Translations under genes and position numbers: made by a program
Shown: positions 26,915 through 35,630 of the stretch, in pieces
Position numbering within the stretch: position 1 is the first letter of the stretch
Layout: every line of letters starts with the position of its first letter
The notes under the pieces: generated by a model
Database searches by the model: none
Seen by the model: the letters and a program-made list of their open reading frames with translations, nothing else
Told to the model about the DNA's origin: nothing
Origin: Fluviirhizobium alvei
GTDB lineage: Bacteria > Pseudomonadota > Alphaproteobacteria > Rhizobiales > Rhizobiaceae
DNA: 64,000 bases
Direction: 5' to 3'
Assembly (NCBI RefSeq): GCF_030551875.1
Contig: NZ_JAUOZU010000002.1
Span: forward strand, 110,297-174,296

Positions 26915-29029
26915 ATGACCAATCCCGTTTCCGCTACCCTTGAGGATGGCATCTTCATCGTCACGATCGACAATCCGCCGGTCAATGCCGCTTCCGAAGC
27001 CGTGCGCGCGGGCCTGGCCCAGGCGGCCAGCCAGTTCGCCGCCGATCGATCGGCAAAAGCGATGCTGATCGTTGCAGCTGGACGCACCTTTGTCGCCGGC
27101 GCCGATATCCGTGAATTCGGCAAGCCGCTCTCGGGCCTGGCATTGCCCGATGTCGTGGGGCGTATCGAAGCGCTCGACCGGCCGGTCATCTGCGTCATTC
27201 ATGGCACCGCGCTCGGCGGCGGCCTCGAGATCGCGCTCGGCTGCCATTATCGTCTGATGCTGAAATCGGCGAAGATCGGCCTGCCGGAAGTGGCGATCGG
27301 CCTGCTGCCCGGCGCCGGCGGCACCCAGCGCCTGCCGCGTCTCGTCGGCATCGAACAGGCCACCGAGATCATCACCTCCGGCCGCCAGATCGGCGCTGCG
27401 GAAGCCGCAGCGCTCGGCATCGTCGATCAGGTCTCCGACAATCCCGATCCGAAGAGTGCCGGCCTTGCCTTTACCCGCGAAATCCTTGCGGCTGGCCGGC
27501 CCGTCCGCCGGACGTCGGAGCGCGAAGAAAAGCTCGCGGCCGATCGTGCCCGGCCGGATCTGATCGCCACCCTGCGCAAATCCGTCGAAGCCAAAGCACG
27601 CGGCCAGATCTCGCCGGTCCGGGCGCTCGATGCCATCGCGCTCAGCCTCGACACGCCCTTTGCCGAAGCGATGCAGAAGGAGCGCGCCATGTTCATGGAA
27701 CTGCTCGCCTCCGATCAGAGCAAGGCGCTCATCCATGCCTTTTTCAGCGAGCGGGCCGTCAGCCGCATTCCCGAACAGGAGAGTGGCCGTCCGCGTGAAA
27801 TCCGCACCGCCGGTGTCATCGGCGGTGGCACCATGGGGTCGGGCATAGCGCTCTCCATGCTTCTCGCCGGCATTCCGGTGACCATGGTCGAGCGCGACGA
27901 GGAGGGGGCGGCCCGCGGTCGTGCCAATGTCGAGAAGGTGCTGGATGAGGGCGTGGCGCGCGGTCGTTACGATCTGACTCGCCGCAACCGTCTGGCCCAT
28001 GATCTCTTCCGCGTCAGCACCGATTTCTCCGCGCTTCGCGAGGCCGATCTCATCATCGAGGCCGCTTTTGAAGATATGGAGATCAAGAAGGATGTCTTCC
28101 GTCGTCTCGACCAGGTGGCCAAGGCGGGCGCCACGCTGGCGTCGAACACGTCCTATCTTGACATTGACGCGATCGCCTCGGTCACCAACCGGCCGGCCGA
28201 TGTGCTCGGCCTGCATTTCTTCTCGCCCGCCCATATCATGAAGCTGCTTGAGATCGTGGTGGCGAAAAACACCTCCGCCGATACGGCCATGACCGGCTTT
28301 GCGCTCGCCAAGGCGCTCGGCAAGACCGGGGTCCGCGCCGGCGTCTGCGATGGCTTCATCGGCAACCGCATTCTCGAACGCTATCTCCGGCTTGCGGCCA
28401 CGATGGTGGAGGATGGCACCAGCCCCTATGCGATCGACCGCGCCGTCGTCGGCTTCGGCTATCCGATGGGGCCGCACCAGATGGGTGATCTCGCCGGCCT
28501 CGATATCGGCTGGCTTGCCCGCAAGCGTCGCATCGCCGAGGGCTACAAGGGACGCTATGCCTTCGATTATCTGGATCGGCTGGCAGAGATGAAGCGGCTC
28601 GGCCAGAAGACGGGCAGGGGCTGCTACATCTATCCGGAAGGCGCCCGCAAGGGTGAGGAGGATCCGGAATTCCTCGCCCTCATCGAGGAGATCCGCAAGG
28701 AGAAGGCGATCGCAGTCCGCCCGGCCCTGAGCGAGGCCGAGATCATCCGCCGCTATCTCGCGATCATGATCAACGAGGGTGCCCGAGTCGTCGAGGAAGG
28801 CATCGCGCTACGCCCGCTTGATGTCGACATGGTCATGCTGGCCGGCTACGGTTTCCCGCGCTGGCGCGGCGGTCCGATGCATTATGTCGACAGCATCGGA
28901 CTGGCAAAGGTCCTCGCCGATCTCGAGGAGTTCGCCGCCGAGGATCAGGAATTCTACAAACCCGCCGATCTGCTGGTCGAACTCGTCCGTAAAGGACAGA
29001 CATTCGCCAGCCTCAATGATCGCAGCTGA
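26915..29029 (+). CDS. Bifunctional enoyl-CoA hydratase / 3-hydroxyacyl-CoA dehydrogenase
   Basis: The 704-aa beta-oxidation enzyme has the hydratase domain first (about 1-190). It shows [11 protein letters not shown], the oxyanion-hole stretch [13 protein letters not shown], and the catalytic-Glu region [19 protein letters not shown]. The NAD-binding dehydrogenase domain follows (about 290-480), with [13 protein letters not shown] and the active-site [15 protein letters not shown], and then the C-terminal dimer domains. The order and size fit FadB/FadJ-like and peroxisomal bifunctional enzymes. No separate thiolase gene is present in the window, so thiolysis must be encoded elsewhere. AGGA precedes the ATG. 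Confidence 0.92.
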   Translation: MTNPVSATLEDGIFIVTIDNPPVNAASEAVRAGLAQAASQFAADRSAKAMLIVAAGRTFVAGADIREFGKPLSGLALPDVVGRIEALDRPVICVIHGTALGGGLEIALGCHYRLMLKSAKIGLPEVAIGLLPGAGGTQRLPRLVGIEQATEIITSGRQIGAAEAAALGIVDQVSDNPDPKSAGLAFTREILAAGRPVRRTSEREEKLAADRARPDLIATLRKSVEAKARGQISPVRALDAIALSLDTPFAEAMQKERAMFMELLASDQSKALIHAFFSERAVSRIPEQESGRPREIRTAGVIGGGTMGSGIALSMLLAGIPVTMVERDEEGAARGRANVEKVLDEGVARGRYDLTRRNRLAHDLFRVSTDFSALREADLIIEAAFEDMEIKKDVFRRLDQVAKAGATLASNTSYLDIDAIASVTNRPADVLGLHFFSPAHIMKLLEIVVAKNTSADTAMTGFALAKALGKTGVRAGVCDGFIGNRILERYLRLAATMVEDGTSPYAIDRAVVGFGYPMGPHQMGDLAGLDIGWLARKRRIAEGYKGRYAFDYLDRLAEMKRLGQKTGRGCYIYPEGARKGEEDPEFLALIEEIRKEKAIAVRPALSEAEIIRRYLAIMINEGARVVEEGIALRPLDVDMVMLAGYGFPRWRGGPMHYVDSIGLAKVLADLEEFAAEDQEFYKPADLLVELVRKGQTFASLNDRS

Positions 29030-29049
29030 CAACGACAGGAGACACCATC

Positions 29050-30246
29050 ATGGATCTGTCCTATTCGCCCGAGGATCTCGCCTTTCGCGACGAGGTCCGC
29101 GCCTTCCTGGCTGCCGAATTGCCGCCGGCGCTCGCCCGCAAGGTCAAGCGCAACATGACCATCAGCAAGGCCGATACCGAATTCTGGCATGCGACGCTCA
29201 ACAGGCGCGGCTGGCTGGCGCAATCCTGGCCGAAACAGTATGGCGGCGCCGAATGGACGCCGGTGCAGCAGCAGATTTTCGAGGATGAGGCGGCGGCTGC
29301 CGGCGCGCCGCGCATCCTGCCCTTCGGGCTGAAGATGCTCGCTCCGGTGCTGATGAAGTTCGGCTCCGAGGCGCAGAAGGCCTATTATCTGCCGCGCATT
29401 CTCTCGGGTGAGGACTGGTGGTGCCAGGGCTATTCCGAGCCCGGCGCCGGCTCCGACCTCGCCTCGCTCAAGACCCGCGCCGAGCGCGACGGCGACCATT
29501 ATGTGATCAATGGCCAGAAGACCTGGACGACGCTCGGCCAGTATGCCGACAAGATCTTCTGCCTCGTCCGCACCGCAACTGATCGCAAGCCGCAGGAAGG
29601 CATTTCCTTTATCCTCGTGGACATGAAGACGCCGGGCATCACGGTCCGGCCGATCATCCTTCTCGAGGGCACCCACGAGGTCAACGAGGTCTTCTTCGAC
29701 AATGTCCGGGTGCCGGTCGAAAACCGCGTCGGCGAGGAAAATCTCGGCTGGACCTATGCCAAATATCTGCTCACCCATGAGCGCACCAACATTGCCGGCA
29801 TCGGCTTTGCCAAGGATGCGCTTTCGACCGTCAAGGAGATCGCGAGAAGCGAAAAGATCCGTGGCGTGCCGCTGATCGAGGATACTCTGTTTGCCGCCCG
29901 CATCGCCAAGGTGGAGATGGAGCTCGACGCCCTTGCCACCACCAATCTGCGCGTTCTCTCCTCGCCCGATGCCGCAGCGCAAGCCGGGCCGATTTCCTCG
30001 ATGCTGAAGATCAAGGGCACCGAAATCCTGCAGGAGATCAACGATCTCGCCCGCCGGGCGCTCGGACCGCAAGCCATGCCCTTCATTCCGGCGGCACTGG
30101 AGGAAGGCTATAACGGCGAGACGGTCGGTCCCGATTATGCCTCGGGTGTCGCGGCCGACTATTTCAACAATCGCAAGATCTCGATCTATGGCGGGTCCAA
30201 CGAGGTCCAGCGCGGTATCATTTCCAAGACTGTTATGGGGCTTTGA
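29050..30246 (+). CDS. Acyl-CoA dehydrogenase, catalytic-type subunit
   Basis: The 398-aa FAD enzyme has the flavin motif GYSEPGAGSDLASLKT (about 130-145), the INGQKTWTT strand and the C-terminal signature IYGGSNEVQRGIIS. The Glu of SNEVQ is conserved. It lies just upstream of a second, shorter dehydrogenase with 3 bases between them. Adjacent unlike pairs of this kind form alpha2beta2 enzymes in steroid and aromatic side-chain degradation. AGGAGA precedes the ATG. Confidence 0.9.
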   Translation: MDLSYSPEDLAFRDEVRAFLAAELPPALARKVKRNMTISKADTEFWHATLNRRGWLAQSWPKQYGGAEWTPVQQQIFEDEAAAAGAPRILPFGLKMLAPVLMKFGSEAQKAYYLPRILSGEDWWCQGYSEPGAGSDLASLKTRAERDGDHYVINGQKTWTTLGQYADKIFCLVRTATDRKPQEGISFILVDMKTPGITVRPIILLEGTHEVNEVFFDNVRVPVENRVGEENLGWTYAKYLLTHERTNIAGIGFAKDALSTVKEIARSEKIRGVPLIEDTLFAARIAKVEMELDALATTNLRVLSSPDAAAQAGPISSMLKIKGTEILQEINDLARRALGPQAMPFIPAALEEGYNGETVGPDYASGVAADYFNNRKISIYGGSNEVQRGIISKTVMGL

Positions 30247-30249
30247 ACC

Positions 30250-31380
30250 ATGAATTTTTCCCATCCGGAAGAACGCCAGCAATTCAAGGACATGGCGGCC
30301 CGTTTCATCGCCGATAAATATGCGCTTGCCGACCGGCTCAAGGCGGCTGCCGGCGACAGCGGCTTTTCGGCCGAGCGCTGGGGCGATTTTGCTGAACTCG
30401 GCCTCGTCGGCGCCCTGTTTGGCGAGGCGGACGGCGGTTTCGGCGGTGCGCCCTTCGATATCGCCGTGCTGTTCGAAGAGCTCGGGCGCGGCCTCGTCAA
30501 CGAACCCTTCCTGCCCAACCTGATGGCCGGATCGCTGATCGCGGCGCTCGGCAGCGAGGCGCAGAAGGCGCTGATTGCCGATGTCGTGGCCGGCAGTGTG
30601 CAGCTTTCGCTTGCCCATGGCGAACCGCAAAGCCGCTACGATGCCGAACTGGTCGAAACGCGCGCGGTGAAGACCGCCGGCGGCTGGCGACTGTCGGGTC
30701 ACAAGAGCGTGGTGATCAATGGTGCTGCCGCCGATCATCTCGTCGTCTCGGCCCGCCTGTCCGGCGAGGCCTGGGATCAGGAGGGGATTGCGCTCTTCCT
30801 CGTACCGGCCGATGCGGCGGGGGTGAACCGGACCGGCTATTCCTCCATCGACGGGCTGGGCGCGGCGGAAATCCGTCTCGACAATGTCGATCTGCCGGAA
30901 GAGGCCGCGCTCGGAACGCCGGGCAAGGCCTGGCCGGCGCTCGAAAAGGTGCTGGCGCTCGGATGCCTGGCTTTGTCGGCAGAAGCGATCGGACTCATGG
31001 AAAAATGCCGCGACCTGACGATCGATTATCTCAAGACCCGCAAGCAGTTCGGCGTCGAGATCGGCAAGTTCCAGGCGCTGCAGCATCGCATGGCCACGGT
31101 GCTTCTGGAAATCGAACAGGCACGCTCGTCGGTCATCAATGTCGCCGGCCGGTTCGACGCAACCCGCAAGGAACGCGAAATGGCGGCGTCCGCCGCCAAA
31201 TCCATGGTCGGCCGCATCGGCAAGCTGGTGGCGGAAGAGGCGATCCAGATGCATGGCGGCATCGCCATGACCTGGGAATATGCGGTCGGCCATTTCGCCA
31301 AGCGTCTGATCATGATCGACAGCCAGTTGGGCGATGTCGATCACCATCTCGCCCGCTATATCGCGCTGTCGCGCGGATAG
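30250..31380 (+). CDS. Acyl-CoA dehydrogenase, partner-type subunit
   Basis: The 376-aa acyl-CoA dehydrogenase fold is divergent. The N-terminal helices and the QMHGGIAMTWEYAVGHF region (about 330-346) are clear. The flavin-contact loop is degenerate (SLAHGEPQSRYDAE where paralogs have the SEPGAGSD motif), and the GGSNEVQ C-terminus is missing. This pattern is usual for the second subunit of heteromeric acyl-CoA dehydrogenases, so it probably complexes with the product of the preceding gene. It is the last gene of the island. Confidence 0.88.
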   Translation: MNFSHPEERQQFKDMAARFIADKYALADRLKAAAGDSGFSAERWGDFAELGLVGALFGEADGGFGGAPFDIAVLFEELGRGLVNEPFLPNLMAGSLIAALGSEAQKALIADVVAGSVQLSLAHGEPQSRYDAELVETRAVKTAGGWRLSGHKSVVINGAAADHLVVSARLSGEAWDQEGIALFLVPADAAGVNRTGYSSIDGLGAAEIRLDNVDLPEEAALGTPGKAWPALEKVLALGCLALSAEAIGLMEKCRDLTIDYLKTRKQFGVEIGKFQALQHRMATVLLEIEQARSSVINVAGRFDATRKEREMAASAAKSMVGRIGKLVAEEAIQMHGGIAMTWEYAVGHFAKRLIMIDSQLGDVDHHLARYIALSRG

Positions 31381-31387
31381 CAGGCCG

Positions 31388-31417
31388 GCGGCGGATGGCT
31401 GGGGGGCCGTCCGCCGC
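31388..31417. terminator. Hairpin between convergent genes
   Basis: An 11-bp stem (GCGGCGGATGG/CCGTCCGCCGC, with one G-T pair) and an 8-base G-rich loop lie between the stops at 31380 and 31443. No T-run follows on either strand, so termination is only probable. Confidence 0.45.
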
Positions 31418-31442
31418 AAGAAAGGCTAAGGCGGTTCGCGTT

Positions 31443-32393
31443 TCAGCGCTGGCGATAGCCGCGGGCGCGTCGCCAGGCAGTCGGGTTGAAAGCCTGCCTC
31501 GAAACCTGAACGCGCTCGTCTTCGTTGGCGGGGTTCTGCTCCGGCGCCTTGCCTTCGGTATAATCGTCGGCGCGGATCCAGGCGCGCAGCCGGTCAGAGC
31601 AATCCTCGCGATCGAGGCTCGCGAGAAGCAGGCGCGCGCGGCTCTCTTCGCCATCCAGCGCCTTCAGATGCGGATAGAAGGCGCCGAGAACGAATTCGGC
31701 ATCCATGATCTCGAAATCGAGTGCCATCAGGGCCATGCCGAGCTGACGGCCCGAAATGTCGAGCATCATGCGGCGCGACAGCCAGCGGCTGGAGCCCAAG
31801 GCTTCGGCGAGCGCAAAGGAAAAGGCGCGGCCATCGCCGAGGCGGGCGAAACGCACCATCAGCGCCTCGCGGATATCGGCACCGGCTTCCACCGTCTCTT
31901 CGGCGCGCGCGAGCGTATCGCGGCGCACCAGATCTTTCAGCCGTGCGCGCAGGTCCTCGCCCTCGGCCGGACGGCTGATCGACGTTTCGGCGCTCGGGAC
32001 GGGCTTTTCGGTGCGGGGATGATAGCGCAGCGACACAAGCGCATCGAGCACCTTGACGGAAAGCTTTTCGCGCGCGCCGATCGCCTTGCCATAGGCGGCA
32101 CCCTGGCTGCGGGCGACCGCGATCAGCGTTTCGTCATCGATTGCCGGCGAGCGGGTGAGGAAGATGGCTGCGAGTTCGATCGGCTGGTTGGCGAGAAACC
32201 ACACTACGGGTTGCGGCAGCACCGCACACCGGGTCAGGGCGGCAACCGCATTGCGGCGCGCCTCCGGGCTCGAGGCCTTGAAAACCGGTTCGAACAGTTC
32301 GGCGAACTGCTTGAGCTCGTTGCGACCGGGCGGAGACATCGATTCGAAAGTCGTGACGGTCGCCATCAGCACCACATCCTTCGTCCGCATCAT
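31443..32393 (-). CDS. DUF2336 domain-containing protein
   Basis: The protein of about 316 aa is mostly helical and has the DUF2336 layout common in Rhizobiales: an N-terminal alpha-repeat with ARRNAVAALTRCAVLPQPVV (about 43-62), a middle RDTLARAEETVEAGADIREA region and a basic C-terminus (FNPTAWRRARGYRQR). It has no signal peptide or membrane helix. The function is unknown. The start is placed at ATG 32393. TTG 32426 or ATG 32390 are alternatives. It converges on the acyl-CoA dehydrogenase operon and is unlikely to be part of that pathway. Confidence 0.78.
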   Translation of the reverse strand: MMRTKDVVLMATVTTFESMSPPGRNELKQFAELFEPVFKASSPEARRNAVAALTRCAVLPQPVVWFLANQPIELAAIFLTRSPAIDDETLIAVARSQGAAYGKAIGAREKLSVKVLDALVSLRYHPRTEKPVPSAETSISRPAEGEDLRARLKDLVRRDTLARAEETVEAGADIREALMVRFARLGDGRAFSFALAEALGSSRWLSRRMMLDISGRQLGMALMALDFEIMDAEFVLGAFYPHLKALDGEESRARLLLASLDREDCSDRLRAWIRADDYTEGKAPEQNPANEDERVQVSRQAFNPTAWRRARGYRQR

Positions 32394-32426
32394 CGGCGGT
32401 ATTTCCAGTTCTCGAAAACGGTCCAA

Positions 32427-32730
32427 AACAACACACCCGCATACGCAAAACCCGCAAAATCGAAAGATATAGGCAAATCATTTAGGAGGTGTTAACTATG
32501 AAATGGTGAGATGGAACGGTGCAAGGTTCGGTTAACCTTGCAGGTTCACCCTGTGACTTGCGTAACTGAAAAACCGTCCGACCCGGTGGAAAATAGCGGG
32601 CAGGACGGTCATGAAAGGAGAAAGGCGCAAATGTTCCTTGGCCAAATCGGTCGGGGAGGCGTCTGCCGGTATCGGCAGGATGAGATCAATCTCAGTTCAT
32701 CCGTCTCAATCCAGATCCATGGAGACGAGA
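32427..32730. other. Non-coding gap with a short hairpin
   Basis: This 300-base gap lies between divergent genes. It holds the hairpin CAAGGTT/AACCTTG near 32521-32539 and AT-richer DNA around 32430-32510, where promoters would be expected. A frame at 32511-32798 has no convincing ribosome site and a shadow-like composition. No known RNA family was recognised. Confidence 0.4.
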
Positions 32731-32901
32731 ATGGCAGAAGTGATACGATTAGAGGAAAGGCTCGCCAAACAGCCGCAACGGCGAAGCGAGCCATGTGAAG
32801 CAAAAATCCTTCTCTTCACCGGCGTCCGCTACGAACGCTGGCAGGAGCCGAAGGCTGGTACGGTCAAGCGCCGCGGCAACAGCAAGCCGAAATCGCACTG
32901 A
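32731..32901 (+). CDS. Small conserved-looking protein (56 aa)
   Basis: The short basic protein starts MAEVIRLEERLAKQ and contains an AKILLFTGVRYERW stretch (about 24-37), then a lysine/arginine-rich tail. GGAGACGAGA directly precedes the ATG at 32731. Sequences of this kind recur as small hypotheticals in rhizobia, but I cannot assign a family with certainty. It is soluble with no targeting signal. It precedes the metallopeptidase-like gene by 140 bases in the same direction. Confidence 0.6.
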   Translation: MAEVIRLEERLAKQPQRRSEPCEAKILLFTGVRYERWQEPKAGTVKRRGNSKPKSH

Positions 32902-33041
32902 CCGACGAACCATAACGGCCCGACTGCGCTTTTGCGCCTCTGGCCCGCGCGGCCACCGACAAGGTGGTGTCGCTCCGGCGATTGCGGCCGGCGCCTTTTT
33001 GAGGCATCAATCGGTTCCCACCAGATCTTGCGGAACCCATC

Positions 33042-34106
33042 ATGCATAAATCCGAAATCGTCATTGCTGGCGACCTCTCCAGCCCCGAATTCCGTCTTCC
33101 CGTGCTACGTTTTTCCGGTCGTGGCACTGGCGCACCGCGCACCTATATCCAGGCGGCGCTGCATGCGGGCGAACTGCCGGGCGTGGTGGCGATCCACAAG
33201 CTCATTCCGCATCTTCTTGCTGCAGAAGCGCGCGGCGATATTCTCGGCGATATCGTGATCGTGCCGAAGGCCAACCCGATCGGCGCCGCCCAGTGGTTCT
33301 TCGGCGAGTTGCAGGGCCGGTTCGAACTGGCAAGCCGCGTCAATTTCAACCGCGATCACCCGCTGGTGCCGCTTGCCGAACTGCCGTCGCTCACCGAAAA
33401 CATCGCCGCCCTGCCGCCGGCCGATCAATTGAAGCGCCATCTGGTCTCGATGGCGGCGGCCTGCGATCTCGTGCTCGACCTTCATTGTGACGATGAAAGC
33501 CAGCTTTACGCCTATCTCGATGCCGAATTCTGGCCGGCCGCGCGAGATCTCGCCGAGAGTTTCGGCCTTGAAGCGGTGCTGCTTTCGGACGGCAATTCGT
33601 CGGCCTTCGAGGAAGCGGTCACCTATGCCTGGCGCCACGGCGATCTCGGTGGCCGCTCGGCCTGGCATGAGGGCCGCATTTCGCTGACAATGGAATTCCG
33701 CGGCACCCGCGATGTCGATCCCGAAACGGCCGAGAAGGATGCGCTCGGGATCCTGTCCTTCCTCAAGCGCCGTGGCGTTGTTGCCGGCACGCCCGATCGC
33801 AACGAACCCTTCACCGGCCCGGTGGCCGGTCTCGACTATGTCCAGATGGTCAATGCGCCGGTGGCCGGTGCCGTCCTGTTCGAAAAGAATATCGGCATGG
33901 CGGTGACGGCCGGCGAACGGCTGGCGGTTCTCGTCACCGAACCCGGCAATCCCGATCGCGATCATGTCGTCACCGCCCCGACCGATGGCGTGATCGTGAC
34001 CCGCGTATCGGCCCGCTTCGTCCGTCCCGGCGACAATCTCATGAAAATCGCCAGTTCCGAACTGTCGCATCAGGGTCGCAAGCCGGGCGGTGCGCTCGAG
34101 GATTGA
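33042..34106 (+). CDS. Succinylglutamate desuccinylase/aspartoacylase family protein (M14-like)
   Basis: The 354-aa zinc enzyme is of the AstE/aspartoacylase group, which hydrolyses N-acyl amino acids. Zinc ligands are H41 and E44 in ALHAGE, and H148 in DLHCDD. The catalytic Glu is probably that in LTMEFRG (about 213-219). The C-terminal region (about 260-345) is a beta domain with a biotinyl-like fold, as in other members. The substrate is unknown. No amino acid catabolism genes are adjacent, so the AstE reaction itself is not implied. Confidence 0.87.
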   Translation: MHKSEIVIAGDLSSPEFRLPVLRFSGRGTGAPRTYIQAALHAGELPGVVAIHKLIPHLLAAEARGDILGDIVIVPKANPIGAAQWFFGELQGRFELASRVNFNRDHPLVPLAELPSLTENIAALPPADQLKRHLVSMAAACDLVLDLHCDDESQLYAYLDAEFWPAARDLAESFGLEAVLLSDGNSSAFEEAVTYAWRHGDLGGRSAWHEGRISLTMEFRGTRDVDPETAEKDALGILSFLKRRGVVAGTPDRNEPFTGPVAGLDYVQMVNAPVAGAVLFEKNIGMAVTAGERLAVLVTEPGNPDRDHVVTAPTDGVIVTRVSARFVRPGDNLMKIASSELSHQGRKPGGALED

Positions 34107-34121
34107 GGACTTCGCCCGGGG

Positions 34122-34673
34122 TCAGCGACCGCTATAGGGCAGGCAATCGGCGTCGTTGACGAAGGCCTTCGCCTCGCCATCCATGCTTGGAACCGGCGAC
34201 AGCGCCCGCAGAACGACGTACCCGTCCGGGCGCGGCATCTCGATGAGGACGCTGTCGGATATCACGTCCGGATCGGTCCTGCGGATCGCGGCGAGCTGTG
34301 CCGGCGAGGCGATGATCGCATCGAGATCGCCGCCGGCTGCCGAGCGGTCATTCATCGAAAAGACCTCGTTGGAAGCGGAATCATAGATCGCCACCGACCA
34401 GAACGGCACATCGCCCGAAGCGGTGATCTGCAGCGGCTGGTCCTCGATCGAAAACAGGCAGGCGGCGGTGCTCAGGAACGGGTCGCCGGTGGAAAAGCCG
34501 AACGGATCGCTCTTCGGCCCGAACTGGATGAAGCGGTTTTCGACATCATAGGAGGTCAGGCGCGTATAGGCGTCGAGCCCGGTAAAGCTCGGCAGCGCCA
34601 GAATGATCAGAATATGCAGGACAATGGCGCCCACCAGCCCGGTGATCATGGAAAAGAGCGTGGCGCGGATCAT
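34122..34673 (-). CDS. DUF1254-type membrane-anchored protein
   Basis: The protein of about 183 aa has one N-terminal membrane helix (about 5-27) and a DUF1254-like extracytoplasmic domain (FIQFGPKSDPFGFSTGDPF; ASGDVPFWSVAIYDS). In many proteobacteria DUF1254 and DUF1214 are fused in one long protein. Here they are two adjacent genes overlapping by 4 bases or, with a GTG start at 34679, by 10 bases. This protein is downstream of the DUF1214 partner. Function unknown. Confidence 0.76.
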   Translation of the reverse strand: MIRATLFSMITGLVGAIVLHILIILALPSFTGLDAYTRLTSYDVENRFIQFGPKSDPFGFSTGDPFLSTAACLFSIEDQPLQITASGDVPFWSVAIYDSASNEVFSMNDRSAAGGDLDAIIASPAQLAAIRRTDPDVISDSVLIEMPRPDGYVVLRALSPVPSMDGEAKAFVNDADCLPYSGR

Positions 34674-35251
34674 GAGCACGATACCCTGGCAAGCTTCGGC
34701 ATCGTGATTTCCAGGATGCGGGACGAACCGGCCGCCGGCGTGTCGAGAAGCGTCAGCACCAGCTTGAAGGAGCCGACCGCAGGAATGGTCAGCCAGTTGC
34801 CCGGCTGCGCCTTCGCCGAAACATGGATAACGAAGGAACCGTCTGCATTGCGCAGCACCGTGCGCGAATTGAGCGCCGAAGGCAGCGCTTCGTCGACAAC
34901 GATCGGATCGAGTTCGCGGTTGGCGGCAAAAAGGGTCCAGAACCGGGCCGGCGGCGTCTCGCCACGGATTTCGTAGAGGCAGGCGGGATTGAGGCTGCGG
35001 CCGTCATCATCGACGCTGGCCTGGAACTGCAACCCTTCGGCGGAACCGAGCAACAGGCGCCCGGCACGGGCGCGGTGCGAGCGGGCATAGGGATCGGCGC
35101 TTGCCAGCTGGGCATCGGGAAAGGCCTGCCAGGCGCCCAGCCGGATGGCGCCGAAACCCGACGATGCGTTCAGCATCATCACCGCCGAGCCGACGCCCAG
35201 CCCGAAGGTGGTCAGGAGTGCAAGCGCAACGAGGAAGGGCAGGCGAAACAT
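34670..35251 (-). CDS. DUF1214-type membrane-anchored protein
   Basis: The 193-aa protein has an N-terminal membrane helix (about 5-27) and a DUF1214 domain with PACLYEIRGETPPARFWTLF (about 97-116) and RTVLRNADGSFVIHVSAKAQ (about 137-156). It is the upstream half of the split DUF1214/DUF1254 pair. The start is uncertain: ATG 35251 gives a clean helix, while TTG 35275 has a GAGGGAGGG site 6 bases before it. Confidence 0.76.
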   Translation of the reverse strand: MFRLPFLVALALLTTFGLGVGSAVMMLNASSGFGAIRLGAWQAFPDAQLASADPYARSHRARAGRLLLGSAEGLQFQASVDDDGRSLNPACLYEIRGETPPARFWTLFAANRELDPIVVDEALPSALNSRTVLRNADGSFVIHVSAKAQPGNWLTIPAVGSFKLVLTLLDTPAAGSSRILEITMPKLARVSCS

Positions 35252-35630
35252 GGGCAGCGGCGAGTCTCGGGGCAAAGCAAGCCCTCCCTCTAGCATCGAA
35301 TGCCGGGCAGGGAAATGGCAAAGCCGGTTGCCGCCGTAAATCCCCGCCAACCGAATGGGCCGCAGCACCGAATGTCTATCGGAGGACGTAGTTTAAAATG
35401 TCCGTTTTGTTTCATTTGGCGGGCACACAGTCTTGGTACCGCACTATTCTTTTCATGAAACTCGCGTATAAGGGCTCGATGACTGAAGTTGCGGCTTGTC
35501 GGCGGACTATTTTCTGGCCGCAGGCGAAAGGCAATTCACTGCCTATTCATCTTGGCTTTTCTATCGTCCAGACTGCCGTAAAGAACCATGATGCTGATGC
35601 AACCGCCCGAAAGAGGCGCCGGAGTGTTCG
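35252..35630. other. Intergenic region between the DUF1214 gene and the first RTX gene
   Basis: The 380 bases between divergent genes are AT-richer than the flanks, especially 35395-35480, and probably hold both promoters. I could not fix -35 and -10 elements with confidence. No repeat or RNA family was recognised. Confidence 0.35.

Noticed and set aside
28954..31419. 821-aa minus-strand frame over the paired acyl-CoA dehydrogenases
   Set aside because: It is antisense to two clear enzymes and has no recognisable domain.
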